Assembly: GCA_905183005.1 (NCBI GenBank)
Contig: CAJJDO010000031.1
Location: 537,842-601,841, forward strand
From: Paramecium pentaurelia
Lineage: Eukaryota; Ciliophora; Oligohymenophorea; Peniculida; Parameciidae
DNA length: 64,000 nt
Reading direction: 5' to 3'
Both the position numbers and the translations under genes were made by a program. Positions 1 through 11,767 of the stretch are shown one piece after another. The notes below the pieces were generated by a model. That model did not search any database and had not been told where the DNA came from. It was given only the letters and a program-made list of their open reading frames with translations. Every line of letters begins with the position of its first letter. Within the stretch, counting starts at the first letter, position 1.

Positions 1-37
1 ATTAACTATTTTTTAAGCCTTATTTTAGAATGTATCT

Positions 38-1149
38 ATGAGTGAATTCCCCCTTAACAGTAGTGCTTAAACTCCTAGAAAGAAAAGAGGACCGATAAGT
101 AAGAAACATAAATATGTACTTCTGTTATTTAAATAAAGACCACAATAAATTTGAAAAAACATAAATCCTCGAAATAATTTATCTGCTATGAAGACAAAGA
201 TTTAAATATTCCCGAGAAATACTAATCAATCTTATAAAAACATGTAAGAATTATATTTAAAAAAATTAAAGAAATCTGATGATGATAGAGAATCTGATTC
301 AGAATAAATTAAACATGCCATTAACTACTTGTACAAAGACCTATTATAATGTATTGAAAGAGAAAAGAATTGAATTATATTAATTTTATAATGCTCAAAA
401 AGTACCTCTTGCAATTCAACTCGAAAGACTACTTCCAATAAAAAAGAGTACATACTAAAGATTCTGAACACACTCGACATTTTGAATAACATGTAGATCT
501 TATTAACTATAATAAAGAACTATTTAAAAAGAAGTATAGCAACAGAAACAAAACCAGCATTAAAACCAATCGACATGGAAGAAACTCGAAAAGAAGAGTT
601 AACTAAATTTAGATCCATTTCACTCTATAATAAGAAGCAAATTCGAATGCCTACTTCAGCAGAGAAGTGTTGCTCCAATGAGAAAATTAGAGTTTTTAAT
701 ATATTCAACAGTACTCCAAGAAATGTTAAACCTAGTAGATCTCAATAATAGTTGAATGGATTCAAAGAAAAAGTTGTATATTCATCACATAATCGAGTAA
801 TTAACCAATAAAATTTTAGTAATCATCTGCTGCTAAACCTCCTATCTCTAGTAGAATCAATGATTCATAAGAATTATTCTAAAAAGTATCTAAACCAAAT
901 ATGATTCCTTTGAGAAGCTTTTTTAAAGATAATCAAGTTAAACAACAACAAAAAAATATAAAATTAGAATTAGAAAAACATGCAAATAACAATATTTTGG
1001 AATTATTACTCTTAACGACTGGAGAATTAAAGAAAAAGTTTGAAGATGAACACAAGTTACGAGATAGTAATAGTAGATAAAACTCAGAGGAAAGAGTTAG
1101 AGTTAAAGTTAGAAATAGCCATAAATTTCCAAAGGATTTCTTTTTATGA
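38..1149 (+). CDS. hypothetical protein, frame-broken
   Basis: I do not recognise this protein. With the ciliate code there is clear coding signal on the plus strand ending at TGA 1147-1149. The well-supported C-terminal part runs from about 480, has one 23-nt intron near 800-822 and ends KFPKDFFL. It is charged and Ser/Asn/Gln-rich, with a possible coiled coil (NNNILELLLLTTGELKKKFE). Upstream, the reading frame has to change near runs of A at about 256-262, 369-375 and 440-446; after each change the sequence again looks coding. That suggests homopolymer length errors, or a decaying gene. The start is uncertain: ATG 38 gives MSEFPLNSSAQTPRKKRG, ATG 188 is an alternative. The stop lies 16 nt before the next gene on the same strand. 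Confidence 0.45.
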
Positions 1150-1165
1150 TTATATTATTTAATTA

Positions 1166-3743
1166 ATGCTCAATGTTCTCAAATAACTTTAAAATGAAAT
1201 GACTTCAAAAAATGATTAAATAAGAGCTAAAGCTACTCACTAATTTAGAGAATAATTAGAATAACTTGATGTTAATCAAGAAGAATCAGAATTCTTAATT
1301 GAATTTTTTCTCCACAAATTAAGTGATCCTTAATCCTTACTTGATACAACATATATTTTACTAAAATTAAGTAAATCTTAAAAGAGCATTAATCCAACAT
1401 TTATAAAAATGATATAGAACAAATAGATAATTATTCCTTCATTTTCTAGAGAAGCAAGAATTAATTTTTATCAAATTTTTCTTAATTTTCCTATTACATT
1501 TGAACTAGCTTCATTAATACTCTAGAGTATTATAGGAGAAAAAGATCCAAGAAATATTTTAGTTGCATTTTAACTATGTGATGCTATATTATAAGAAAAA
1601 AATATAGGAAGTTAATATAAGAGAGAAATTTTTGAGTTTTTAGATTGTTATTATCCTATAGAATTTAATGAAAAAGCAGATCCAAGGTATGATATATATT
1701 TAATTAGATTTTAAATAAAAAAAGTAGAAATTGAACATATACTTAATAAATGTCTATTTAGTGAAGTATTATTAAATGAATCCATATTACTTTTACAAGA
1801 TAAAATTGTATCTGCTTATGATAGAGCATAAGGATCAGCACTTAAAAGTGTTATGTGGATAATTAAAAATTAAAATAAAATTACTATAACATAAATTGAA
1901 GAGATATTTGAATCTATTTAGAAACTTGCAGAATAAGTTATAATGGATGATGATGTTATTTAATTAATTCCAATTACTTTAATTGAAATTTGTAATAATG
2001 AGAGTTTTAAAAAAGTTAAAGCAAAAATAAAAACAATTTCTTTGAAAACTATTGAAGAAATACCAGCAACTTAATAAGGATTTATTTATTTTAATTTTTT
2101 AAAACTTTTAGTTTAAAATCATGAAGAAACAATTTTTTAAGATATTGTTCAAATATTTAATAAAAAATTTGATACAAAAAATATTAATGTTACTTAAAAA
2201 AGGTTAGAGAATGTAATCTCAACAATTGCAGAATATAAAAAATATAATAGAGATTTTATTTCTGAATTAAAAAATAATCAAAAATCACAATTATATGATA
2301 AATTATAATAAGGAATAAATCATAAGATGTAAAATGTCTTTATTCTTACTCTTAAATGTTTAGCTGACATTATGAAATATTACATAGATTAATAATAAAA
2401 TTTGGAAATATTTTTATATAATTAAATTAATAATAGGGAACTTCTAGAATAATAATGCATTTTAGATTATTTTGCTAAAAATGGAATTGTGGATATTAAA
2501 TAATATTAATAGTTACTCAATTTTTGGTAGGAAAATAATTAGTTACTATATGATTACAGTTTAACATGCTCTTTATACAATATTTAAGATCATTTTTCAT
2601 AATTTACATTAAATTTAATTAATAATTAACATCTTTCAATAAAATCAGAGTAAATATCTGCTCTTAAAGGTTATTTAGATAATAATACAATTCCTTATTA
2701 AATAAGATAAAATTAGGCTTAATTAGTTATTAACCATATTTATAATCCTTTAAATAAAAATAGAAAAAACAAACTAATAAAACAATTTATTTAATTCATA
2801 TTAAAGTAATTTGCTTTTAGTTAAAATATAATTAAAGATATTACTCTTGAATATATACTTAATCTTGAAGATGAATAATTATATTATTATATTCCTTTAA
2901 TGGATTATGATTTGAATGAAAATCTCATTTAATCTATACTTGAAATGATATACAAATAAGACTTTAAATAGAAAGATGTGTAAATAATAAATAGAAGATA
3001 TATATATAAACTAATTTAGTAAATTATTAATAATATATATATAGTTCTTGTTTATCAAAATATCAAAAAGAATTAAATCTAAATTTTCCATCAATATCAT
3101 AAATGGAGATATTTTTTAATGATTATAATTTAAATTAGTTACAATTATATCTAATTATACTTAGATAATAGGTATATATATTTATTATTAAATTTAGATG
3201 ATGTTTAATAATGAAATAGTTTTTGAAAAATTGAAAGAATTATCTTAGAGTCATCCTTAATTAATAATTCAAATTATTAAACATAAAGAAGTAGAAAATA
3301 AACCATTTCTATAAAAATCAATAGTTGAAATAATTAAACAATTAAATCATAAACAAACAATAAATTATTTAATCAATTAAATAGATGAAGAATTCATTAA
3401 TGATTTAGCAAATCTTGAATTATTGTAATTAATTATTGAATATTTCAATGATGTTAAAATTGATAAACTAAAATAACTTGCTTTAATTGTGAATTGGTGT
3501 CCTTTACTGAAGTTAAAAGTGATTGATTAATTAGCTAAATTAGAAACCAATGATATCAAGGTTTTGTATACTTTAATTAATATTGTAATGAATAACTATG
3601 AGGAAGCTAAATATAATTTAGATCTTTATAATACAGGGATTAATTTATTTAAAAGATATTTAAATTATCCTAAAAGAGTGGTTAGATAAGCTGCTTAAGA
3701 AGCAATAAATGAATGGTGTATAGTATTTTTTAAAGGTTTATGA
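1166..3743 (+). CDS. MMS19-like HEAT-repeat protein (CIA targeting complex)
   Basis: About 834 aa after removing introns at 1687-1707, 3019-3044 and 3172-3197. The best landmark, near residue 135, is GEKDPRNILVAF followed by a DCYYPIEF-like stretch; this matches the conserved N-terminal MMS19 block as I remember it. The C-terminus, RVVRQAAQEAINEWCIVFF, resembles the end of MMS19 proteins, and the rest is alpha-helical and HEAT-like. In animals and yeast MMS19 is the cytosolic adaptor that delivers iron-sulfur clusters to DNA replication and repair enzymes. The protein is somewhat shorter than animal and yeast homologues (about 1030 aa). ATG 1166 is the first ATG in the open frame; the N-terminus is short of obvious motifs. 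Identity comes from motif recall, not from a search. Confidence 0.8.
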
Positions 3744-3759
3744 TATTAAATAAAACTAA

Positions 3760-4284
3760 TCATTATTTTTTCTTTAATCTTGATAATTATTACATAAGTT
3801 ATTCATTTTATTAAAGCAGATTAGCAGTAATTGTAATTTATTCAATATTTGGTTTTTATGCTTCATCCTTTTCAGCTTCAAGTATTGTACATTTTTAATT
3901 CAATTTTTCTATTTGTTCTTTTTATTGTTTAATCTGCTCTTATAACTAAAGTATGACTGTCAAAAGGTTAGATTGATCTCCATCTATAGATTCAATTCCA
4001 TCTTCAAAATGATTGACTTCTTTTTATTGCTGCATTTACCTATGTGACTTTACAGATTTCATTGGAGTAAAATATAAACTACGAGCACTCATTGGTTATC
4101 TATAACTAGAATTACCATTTGTTTTTTGAATTGGCTTTGAAAAAAAAAAATCTGAATCCTCTTATTCAGATTTATGTAAAATAGAATTTCTTTCTTAGCA
4201 ATCTTATTAAATCTTCTAAACAACTTTTTCAATATTATGTTGATGAAGCAAAATTGTCATAGATCTAATATTATATTATTTCAT
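3760..4284 (-). CDS. small coiled-coil protein, hypothetical
   Basis: A single uninterrupted ciliate-code ORF of 174 aa from CAT 4282-4284 to the stop at 3760-3762. It converges on the MMS19-like gene with only 16 nt between stops. The N-terminal half is polar; a short Phe run is encoded by an 11-base T run on the coding strand. The middle contains MSARSLYFTPMKSVKSH, and the C-terminal half is a strong Gln/Lys/Glu-rich coiled coil (LQEQIKQQKEQIEKLNQK). Translation could also begin at the internal ATG at 4090-4092, giving 110 aa; I chose the longer frame because it stays open and has similar composition. No recognised domain. Confidence 0.6.
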
Positions 4285-5359
4285 ATTAAAATTAATTGAA
4301 ACAATTATAACAATCATCTTATTCTATGTTAAATAATACCAAATATAATAAGATATTTAAGTCTAATCAACTAATAAAACTTAAAAGTTAAACTATATAT
4401 AATTCTAATATTAAAAAATTAGATTTATTTTATGGAGATTTAATTTATATAAAATTGTTAATTATTTAGATAATAAGATTTTAATCATATATATTTTTCC
4501 ATTTTTATAAGTATTTAGAATATTTTGAAGAAATTTATTATGTATTCAAATAAAATGCATCTATTTTTTGTATATAATTTTAATCATTGCCAAAATTCAT
4601 GAATAATGTTTTTATTAAAATACTACTTTATTATATTTTTTTAATGAATACAATTAAAATTTTAATTTTAAACGAATAATTTATTATTAAATCGATTAAA
4701 TTGCAGTAGATTAAAATCAAGAGAAACAGAAAACACTAGAGAGTTTTCATTTCCAATAAAAGAATCTGTAATGTTTATGTTAAAATTTTAGAATAACACC
4801 AAAAAATATTTATTGTATGAAATTATCAATTTTCACTTGAAATATTGGTCAACATTTTATAGACTCTTTCAAGAAGTGGAAAAGAGATGTACTTAATTGA
4901 AAATTAAGAAAATGATAATATCAGATATTTTTGGTTTTGTTATAGAGTTCACTAGACACCTATAATATATGAAAATAATTTTGTTTTATGCATACACAAT
5001 ATTGAGTTATTAATGAATAAATATATTCCAGATATTGTCTGAATGATGATTTTGGTTAAAATGTAGAAAAGTAGTATTATTTTGAATAAATAATAGGAGA
5101 TAGCAATTAATAGAGGAAAATAAAAAGAAGTCAGAATAAAGTATATAAATTGTCTAAAATTTATTAAATAGTAAATTATTAGAAACCAAGTACAAGAGGA
5201 TGTGAATAGTCATTCGAAGACATAAAATTTATAGATAAATTTAAATGAGGGAAATTTAGTAAATTTAATTGTATCTACACATAAATAATATTGTGATTAT
5301 ATAGATAAAATTGAATTATGCTATGATTAATAATTTTATTAAAAAAATAAATATTTTAT
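4285..5359 (+). other. gap with two unresolved coding-like stretches
   Basis: No clean gene can be built in this kilobase. From 4285 to about 4690 it is AT-rich spacer. From 4708 to 5016 one plus frame is open in the ciliate code and reads like protein, with LKYWSTFYRLFQEVEKRC and MIISDIFGFVIEF. A second open stretch from about 5020 to 5248 (CLNDDFGQNVEKQYYFEQ, ending at TGA 5246-5248) lies in another frame. I found no 20-34 nt GT...AG intron that joins them in phase. It may be a decayed gene, or a gene with sequence errors. No convincing homology. Confidence 0.3.
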
Positions 5360-6336
5360 ATGTCTAAATAAGATATGAAGGAAATAAATGACTTGTTAGT
5401 TTTAGATTATGATGTATTTGGAAAATGCAATGATATGATGGTAGTTTTAAATTGAATATTTAAAGAGTTTTATCAAATCTACACAACCTGTTCAAAAAGA
5501 TGATCCATAGATATGTAAAAAAGTTAGTGCAGTAGCAAAATTAATAAATTAACTAATAAAATTTTTAAAAGATTCAGATAATTCTAATTTAAATAATTTA
5601 CCAGATTATTATGATATTGTGTACTTGTTGAATAATAACTTATAAAATAATTTAACAGTTCAAGCTAAAAAAATGTAATTAATAGAAGCAAGCAATTATG
5701 AATTAAAAAATTAGATAACAATTTAAACTTAAAAAATATAATAATTGAATAAAGATTTATAAATTAAAGATAAGGAAAATTAATAATTAAGAAAAGAGGT
5801 AATATTATTATAGTGTATCTTAGATTAAAGCATTAAAACATTAAATATAATAACTAGAATACTTAGAGTTTTAAGTAGAATAAGAAATGAATAATCAAAA
5901 TTAAAGTTTAAATGAGGATAATAATCTATTATAAAATGAAATTACTTAATTAAAATATTAGATAGAATTAAAGGAAAATACTATTAAATATCAAGAAGGA
6001 GAGATAAAGTTATTAAAATTATAATTGTAAAGAATTTAAGGTGATTAAAGGCAAGATATAAAACATCATCTTTTTTATGAATAATAATAAATATTTAAAG
6101 AGAATTAGGAATTGCTTAATAAAATTAATTAATTATCTTTTAAAAATAATTATCAACCTATTGAAAATGTATAAAAAGGAAAAGAACATCAAAATGTGAA
6201 AGAAAATAAAATATAGAGTTAGTAAATAGAAATAATGTAAAATAGAATCTTTAATTTTCTTAATTAATTATCATTACATGGCTTTTTAATTAGTGCTTGG
6301 ATAGGAGCATATGTAATTATATAATATTATAAATGA
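5360..6336 (+). CDS. tail-anchored coiled-coil protein
   Basis: About 308 aa with two 25-nt introns, one about 80 nt into the gene and the other near 5798-5822. It starts MSKQDMKEINDLLVLDYD. Residues about 110-270 are a long Gln/Asn/Leu-rich coiled coil. The last 20 residues form a hydrophobic segment (HGFLISAWIGAYVIIQYYK), so the protein is probably anchored by its C-terminus in an internal membrane, with the coiled coil facing the cytosol, as in golgins or other tethers. That role is inferred from shape only. The gene lies 52 nt upstream of the roadblock light chain on the same strand. Confidence 0.65.
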
Positions 6337-6388
6337 TCATTTATTATTATATTAATTTAATTTATTTAATTATATTATAAATTTCAAG

Positions 6389-6909
6389 ATGGTAACTTAT
6401 CATATATATTCAATCAGCAACCTATTAATGATATTAATGTAGATGAAGTATTAAAAGGATTATCAAATGTGGAAGGTGCAAATGGTTTTGTGATATTTAA
6501 TTAAGATTGTAATTAAACTATATTCATAATTATTAGGTATTCCACTAAAAAGATCAGAAAAGAATATTACTTACGATAAAGCTGTTCATATGTCTGCTTT
6601 AGTGGCTGATTTATGGAATGTCACTAAGAAATGCATTCAAAGAGAATTAAGAAGTGCTGATGTATTCATTTAACAAAATAATTTAGAATGATCTTGAAAT
6701 TATTAGAATAAGAACAAAAGCCCAATCAGAATACATTATTTCCTAATGTAATATTCATACTTATTTAATAATAAGAGGGTGATTTTACAATGATAGGCAT
6801 ACAATTATGTGGAAAAGCAATAGAAGAGGCTAAACTAGCTGCAGCTGTAGAAGCTTAAGCAGCTGCTGAAGCAGAAAAGGCAAAAAAAGGAGATAAGGAA
6901 TAAAGTTGA
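6389..6909 (+). CDS. dynein light chain, roadblock/LC7 family
   Basis: About 137 aa. The core matches roadblock light chains: VDEVLKGLSNVEGANGFVIF, then a GIPLKRSE strand, a central helix and an IRIRTKAQSEYIIS strand. These dimeric subunits bind the intermediate chains of cytoplasmic and axonemal dyneins. There are four introns (26, 28, 25 and 28 nt); the first begins immediately after the ATG at 6389-6391, so the start codon is a three-base first exon segment. Unlike the usual roughly 96-105 aa proteins, this one carries an Ala/Glu/Lys-rich tail (AAAVEAQAAAEAEKAKKGD). Family assignment is firm; the exact light-chain class is not. Confidence 0.8.
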
Positions 6910-6929
6910 TTTCATATATTAATTATAAT

Positions 6930-7250
6930 ATGAGTATTATTTATAATATATGGGATTATCAAAGTTGTTGTGACAAAATTAAAAATTCTTGCAGTTTTAG
7001 AAATTGTATTTGTTTAAATATGGTTTATTATTATCTAAATTATTTAGATATATGGTTATTTATTTTGATTAATATTCATAGACAATTTATTAAACAGAGA
7101 CCTATATTTTCATACTTAGTAGAATTATTATTAAATTTAAAGTCTAAAGATTAAATTATAGATATTTAGAAACTTATATTTAATGTATATTTAGATCGTT
7201 AGAATTATAGTTTCAAATTTTGGGTTTCTTAATGTGATATGTTATTTTGA
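6930..7250 (+). CDS. small ORF, possible gene fragment
   Basis: A 106-aa ciliate-code ORF downstream of the roadblock gene, starting MSIIYNIWDYQSCCDKIKN and ending SQCDMLF. Its Cys, Trp and aliphatic content is more protein-like than random AT-rich DNA, but I recognise no domain. It could be a fragment of a larger lost gene or a chance ORF. Confidence 0.25.
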
Positions 7251-7532
7251 GGTATTGATTCCTTTCATATTCCATAATTTAAAGACTTATCTTAACTCAA
7301 GTGAAATAGAATATTTATTCTCTATAATCAGTTAGCGTTCATTTGAACCAATCAATCTAATTTATTTTAATTATATTAAAAATTTATATAACACTTAAAA
7401 TATTCATTGTAATTCTTAATAGTTCATAATAATATCCATATTTAGTAAGTAGTCAAGTTTAATACTTAATTTGATTAGATATCTATAAATTTAGATTTTA
7501 TAATTAAATAATTCAGAAATATTCTCGAAATA
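7251..7532. other. intergenic spacer
   Basis: AT-rich spacer upstream of the RABL2-like gene. I see no gene, RNA or repeat in it; it presumably holds the promoter. Confidence 0.4.
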
Positions 7533-8194
7533 ATGAAAAGAAAGGTTAGGGAATATGATGAAAATGAATTCTCTAAAGCTGATTTGAAAATTATTCTACT
7601 AGGTGATTCAGCAGTAGGAAAATCAAAATTAGTTGAGAGATTTCTATTAGATGATTATGAAGAAAGATAATAATCTACATATGCATTAACAATGTATAGA
7701 CATAATGCAAAGTTTGAAGGGAAAACCTATAAAATTGGTATTTTGTATAAGTTAATAAATATAGACTTATGGGATACTGCTGGATAAGAATGTTTCTAGA
7801 CTCTTCATGCTTCATATTATTATGGCGCTCATGCTTGTATTTTAGTAAATTGTATATTTTAATAAGTGTTTTGATGTAACAAGGAAAATTACTTATACAA
7901 ATTTAAAGAAATGGTATGAAGAGATGAGATAAAATTGTCCTACTATTCCTTGCTTATTGGTTGCCAATAAAATAGATTGTATATTAATATATCAAATATT
8001 TAGTGGATCCTAGTGTCACTGAGACTAAATTTAAGTTTGCAGAGAGTAACAATCTCCCTATTTATTACACATCTTCAGCAGATGGAACAAATGTAGTTAA
8101 GGTATTTTAGGAGGCATTGAAAGCAGCAATTGAACATAAACAAAAGCCTGGTGGATAGTTTATGGATGATTTGATGGATTATTTGTAGGGTTGA
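7533..8194 (+). CDS. RABL2-like small GTPase
   Basis: About 195 aa with three introns (27, 22 and 25 nt). G1 is GDSAVGKSKL, G3 is WDTAGQE, G4 is VANKID and G5 is the SAADG block. The sequence tracks RABL2 rather than a generic Rab: STYALTMYRH in switch I, HASYYYGAHACI after switch II, and YYTSSADGTNVVK near the end. There is no C-terminal prenylation Cys, which is also a RABL2 trait. In animals and algae RABL2 acts at the ciliary base in intraflagellar transport entry and exit. The residue after GQE is Cys, where most Rabs have Arg or Lys. The protein ends soon after FMDDLMDYLQG, shorter than the vertebrate proteins. Confidence 0.88.
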
Positions 8195-8219
8195 AAGGAA
8201 ATTTATGATATATAATGAT

Positions 8220-8816
8220 TCATTCATTATAAAACTCATCATCTGTTTCACAATCATCACAATCATAGTCTGGAATTTCTATTTTCTTATCATAATTTAG
8301 TTATTGATGAATCATTACTGTTTAAACATCCAATTAGAAATATTCAAACTATTCATCAACATTATAATTATATATATCTCCATCCACAATCATATCTTCA
8401 TAATTAAATTATTATTATTCTTCTTGTTACATTCCCTCATTCTCTTCTTATTCATTTTTGATATAATTCTCTTCATCTGAAAAAATCTCTGACTAAATTT
8501 GTTATTGTTATTGATTTTTTAATAGATTTCTCAGAAATCCCATCTTTTTATCTCCAACTTAGTTCAAATCTATCAACTATTCAGCCTTTCTTAAAGATAC
8601 TATTTTTTATTACTTTAATAACTAATGATAATCTTCTAAAGTCTTTTTTGGTACTCCAACTTTTTCTGCAGCTTATTTGAGACTGTACTTAATCTTTTTT
8701 CCATTTTGATCTGTTTCCCCATTCCTGAATAAATTTCTCCATTCATCAACACTATGTTTTGCATCCATTATAGATCGTTCTTTTACTCTTTTGAAAACGT
8801 GTCTTGGTTAATCCAT
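8220..8816 (-). CDS. conserved N-terminal helix-turn-helix-like protein
   Basis: A 198-aa uninterrupted ORF, convergent with the RABL2-like gene (25 nt between stops). Residues about 15-70 form a compact charged domain: SVDEWRNLFRNG, then KIKYSLKQAAEKVGVPKKTL and EDYHQLLKQ. The SLKQAAEKVGVPKKTLEDYH part has the spacing of a helix-turn-helix, suggesting nucleic-acid binding. The C-terminal half is acidic and Gln-rich and ends with a DYDCDDCETDDEF cluster. I know of no named family, so the DNA-binding role is inference. Confidence 0.65.
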
Positions 8817-9314
8817 AACTATTTAAAATGATTATAAATATAATAATAAAATATTCTTTTTTCTTCTGACTCTTCAATAAATCAAATAAAATATAATCAA
8901 ATCTTCTAGAATCTTTAGTATTCTGAACATCTTCTTAATTACTGAACTTCTTCTTTATTACTGAATAAAGAAAAATTATCATTCTATAAGTAATTCTATT
9001 TTTCTAGATTGTATAATAGTAATTATAATATAACCATTCATTTTTTATAGATAAATTTCTAACATTTTTTATACATTTTTCCTTCTATTCTTAACATATC
9101 CTTTTCATCATCTATCTATTAGAAATTAATGCAAAAGATGTTAACTTTTGTGTTGATTTTCTATAATTTAGAATTCTTGGGAATAATATTTATTAGATCA
9201 TAGTCTTAATAGTATTAATAGAGCAATTCCTCAATCTATGTTATAAACTTAGAAGAGGAGAATAATAGCTTATTTAAAAATAAAGAATTTAATAGATTTA
9301 TATTATATTTTATA
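8817..9314. other. divergent intergenic region
   Basis: About 500 bp between two divergently transcribed genes. AT-rich, with short direct repetitions such as the CTGAA-containing segments at 8920-8980, but no ORF or RNA I can support. Promoters for both flanking genes must lie here. Confidence 0.4.
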
Positions 9315-11294
9315 ATGATTATATTAGTTTATCTTTTAGTTAATGTTTGCTTAAGCAAGAGAGTGTCATATTCATGTTAATCTGAATATTTTTGGACAGG
9401 ATAAACATGCTTACCTTGTGAGAAAGGATGTAAATGTAGTTCTTATATGGGTTGTGATGGAGGATTACAATGTTAAGATGGTTGGGTATATTAAGATGAA
9501 GGAGAAAAGAAATGTGTACAATGTCCAACAGGATGTAGTACATGTATTGTAAATGGAATAAATGGATTTATTTGTAATAAATGCTAAACAGGATATCAAC
9601 TAATAGGTATCAATATTTAGTATATATTTATAGCAAATATCTGTGTACCACTGAGTTTTAATCCAAGATTAGGGAATGTTAAGTTCTTTGGATTTGGATT
9701 ATGGGGAATTCCTTATTGGAATATTGCATTGGATAATTTGCCATAAGGTATTGAAGAGGCTTATTCCACATTGGATTGTATTGAAAGAGATTCATCAACA
9801 ACATTTTGTTTGAAATGTCCAGATGGTTCATGGTTGAATGAAGTAATGTAATGTGAGAAATGTGGGCCAGGTTGTTCTTTGTGTACGTCTAGAGGAACTT
9901 GTGTAGAATGTCAAAGTGGATATTATTGGGGTGAATAGACAGGTTAATATAATTAATATAATGCATATTTCAATGGAGCAGGAAGATGCTTAGAATGTAA
10001 TATAAAAAATGCTAAGAATTGTGATAGTAAATAGGTTTTGAGTTGTATAGATGGATTTTATTTATAAAATTAAATTTGTATGGATTGCTTAAATTAATGT
10101 TTAACTTGTACAGATAGTAATTCATGTGTTACATGTAAGTAAGGATATTTCTTATAGAATAATTAATGTTAGTTTTGTATTGGAAATAGTGATATGAATA
10201 TAAATTGTTTGGAATGTTCTGATCAAACTAAATGTACTAAATGTTCTGATACTTATATGTTAATAAATTCTTAATGCTATTTAATTCCAATGGATCCAGG
10301 ATGTGAAAAATTTAGAGCCAAAGGAAATAATTAAGTTATATGTGATATTTGTTTAAATGGATATTACTTATATCAAGGAACTTGTTATTCTTGTTTGAAT
10401 TAGAATGAATTATATGAACTTTGTACAAATTTGGATGAATCTGGATAATCTCCATCCATCTATCCCACTTAATGTTTTACTAATATAGCAGATCCTATTA
10501 GTTCAGCCAATTACTTTTTAATTCAATAAACAGATTAAGAAATTAATACTAACATATGTGTTCAAAATAATAATGGATGCATTAAAATGGTAGATTCAAT
10601 TGGACAATGTTCTTAATGTGCTGATCATTACATTTTAAATAATGGAGTTTGTTATCCATGTTCAACTATTTTAAATTGTTTAGAATGTTCATATAATTAA
10701 GGAGTAATTTGCAATCAATGTATTCAATCTAATTACTTAAATAATAATGAATGTATTTAATGTATGGAAGGATGTGATGTTTGTTCTTCTTCAAACTCTT
10801 GTGATATATGTTCTCCAGGATATTATTATAGTACATTACAATAGTGTGTAAAATGTTCAGTTAAAAATTGTTCATCATGTCCTAATGATACATGTAGAAG
10901 TTGTTTACCATAATACTTCCTTTATGCACAAACATGTTAATTATGTCCTCCAGGTTGTTCTAATTGCCAAGGCACTTAAGGCAGAGAATGTACATCTTGT
11001 CTTAAAGGATTTTATTTGAAAGTATATACATATCAACTTAGATATTTAGGATAGAGGTTGTTATCCTGGAACATAATATTGTGCTCAATATAATAATGAT
11101 GGAACTTGTAAAAATTGTATCTATGGAGCATATGTTGCTGACAATTAAGAATGTTTGCCTTGTATCTCACTTGGAGCTGGAGTAATTTCATTCATTTATA
11201 TATTATATAGTATGTTTGTGGATAAAATGCTAATGTCTATTGCTTTTTAGAAATATTAAATTTTGCTGTTTTATTTATCCTATTAATTCAGTGA
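9315..11294 (+). CDS. Cys-rich furin-like surface or secreted protein
   Basis: About 631 aa with introns of 27, 28 and 29 nt. It begins with a signal peptide (MIILVYLLVNVCLS). Almost the whole chain is CxxC repeats of the type found in growth-factor-receptor/furin-like domains (CVQCPTGCSTC, CLTCTDSNSCVTC, CIQCMEGCDVC). The end has a short hydrophobic segment (FLEILNFAVLFILLIQ) that could be a membrane anchor. Ciliates carry large families of such proteins, some of them surface proteins; no specific function can be assigned here. Only the N-terminal portion contains a stretch without Cys pairs (FGFGLWGIPYWN, after the first intron). Confidence 0.8.
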
Positions 11295-11767
11295 ATTTAA
11301 ATTAATATTCAATTTATTTATTAAATAAAGATATTAAATTAAAAATTTATATGATTATACAATCTATTAATTTCTCCAAAAATTTCTATCTTAGAGTATT
11401 AATATATTTATTTATTGATATATAATAAATAATAATAATTGATTGTTTGCCTCCTGTCAACTTAATTAAAATAATACCAATATTAACATTCTTTTAAATT
11501 TTAAACAATTAATGAAAAAGAGGATGTTCCTTAATAATTAGAGTTGATTTCTGCAATTGGAAGATTATCAATTTAAGATTCACCATCTCCTTTTTTATAA
11601 TCAAAATTATCATTGAATAATAATAATATTACTCAATATAAGATTATTTTTAATAATAATAATCAACTTTCATCTTGATAAGTTATTTATGGTTGGATAA
11701 CAACAGCAAATACAATAATTATATTGCAATATTTTTTATTTATGAAATATAATAAGTAAAATTATAT
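11295..11767. other. intergenic spacer
   Basis: AT-rich convergent spacer between the Cys-rich gene and the EF-hand gene. I see no supported gene or RNA. Confidence 0.4.
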
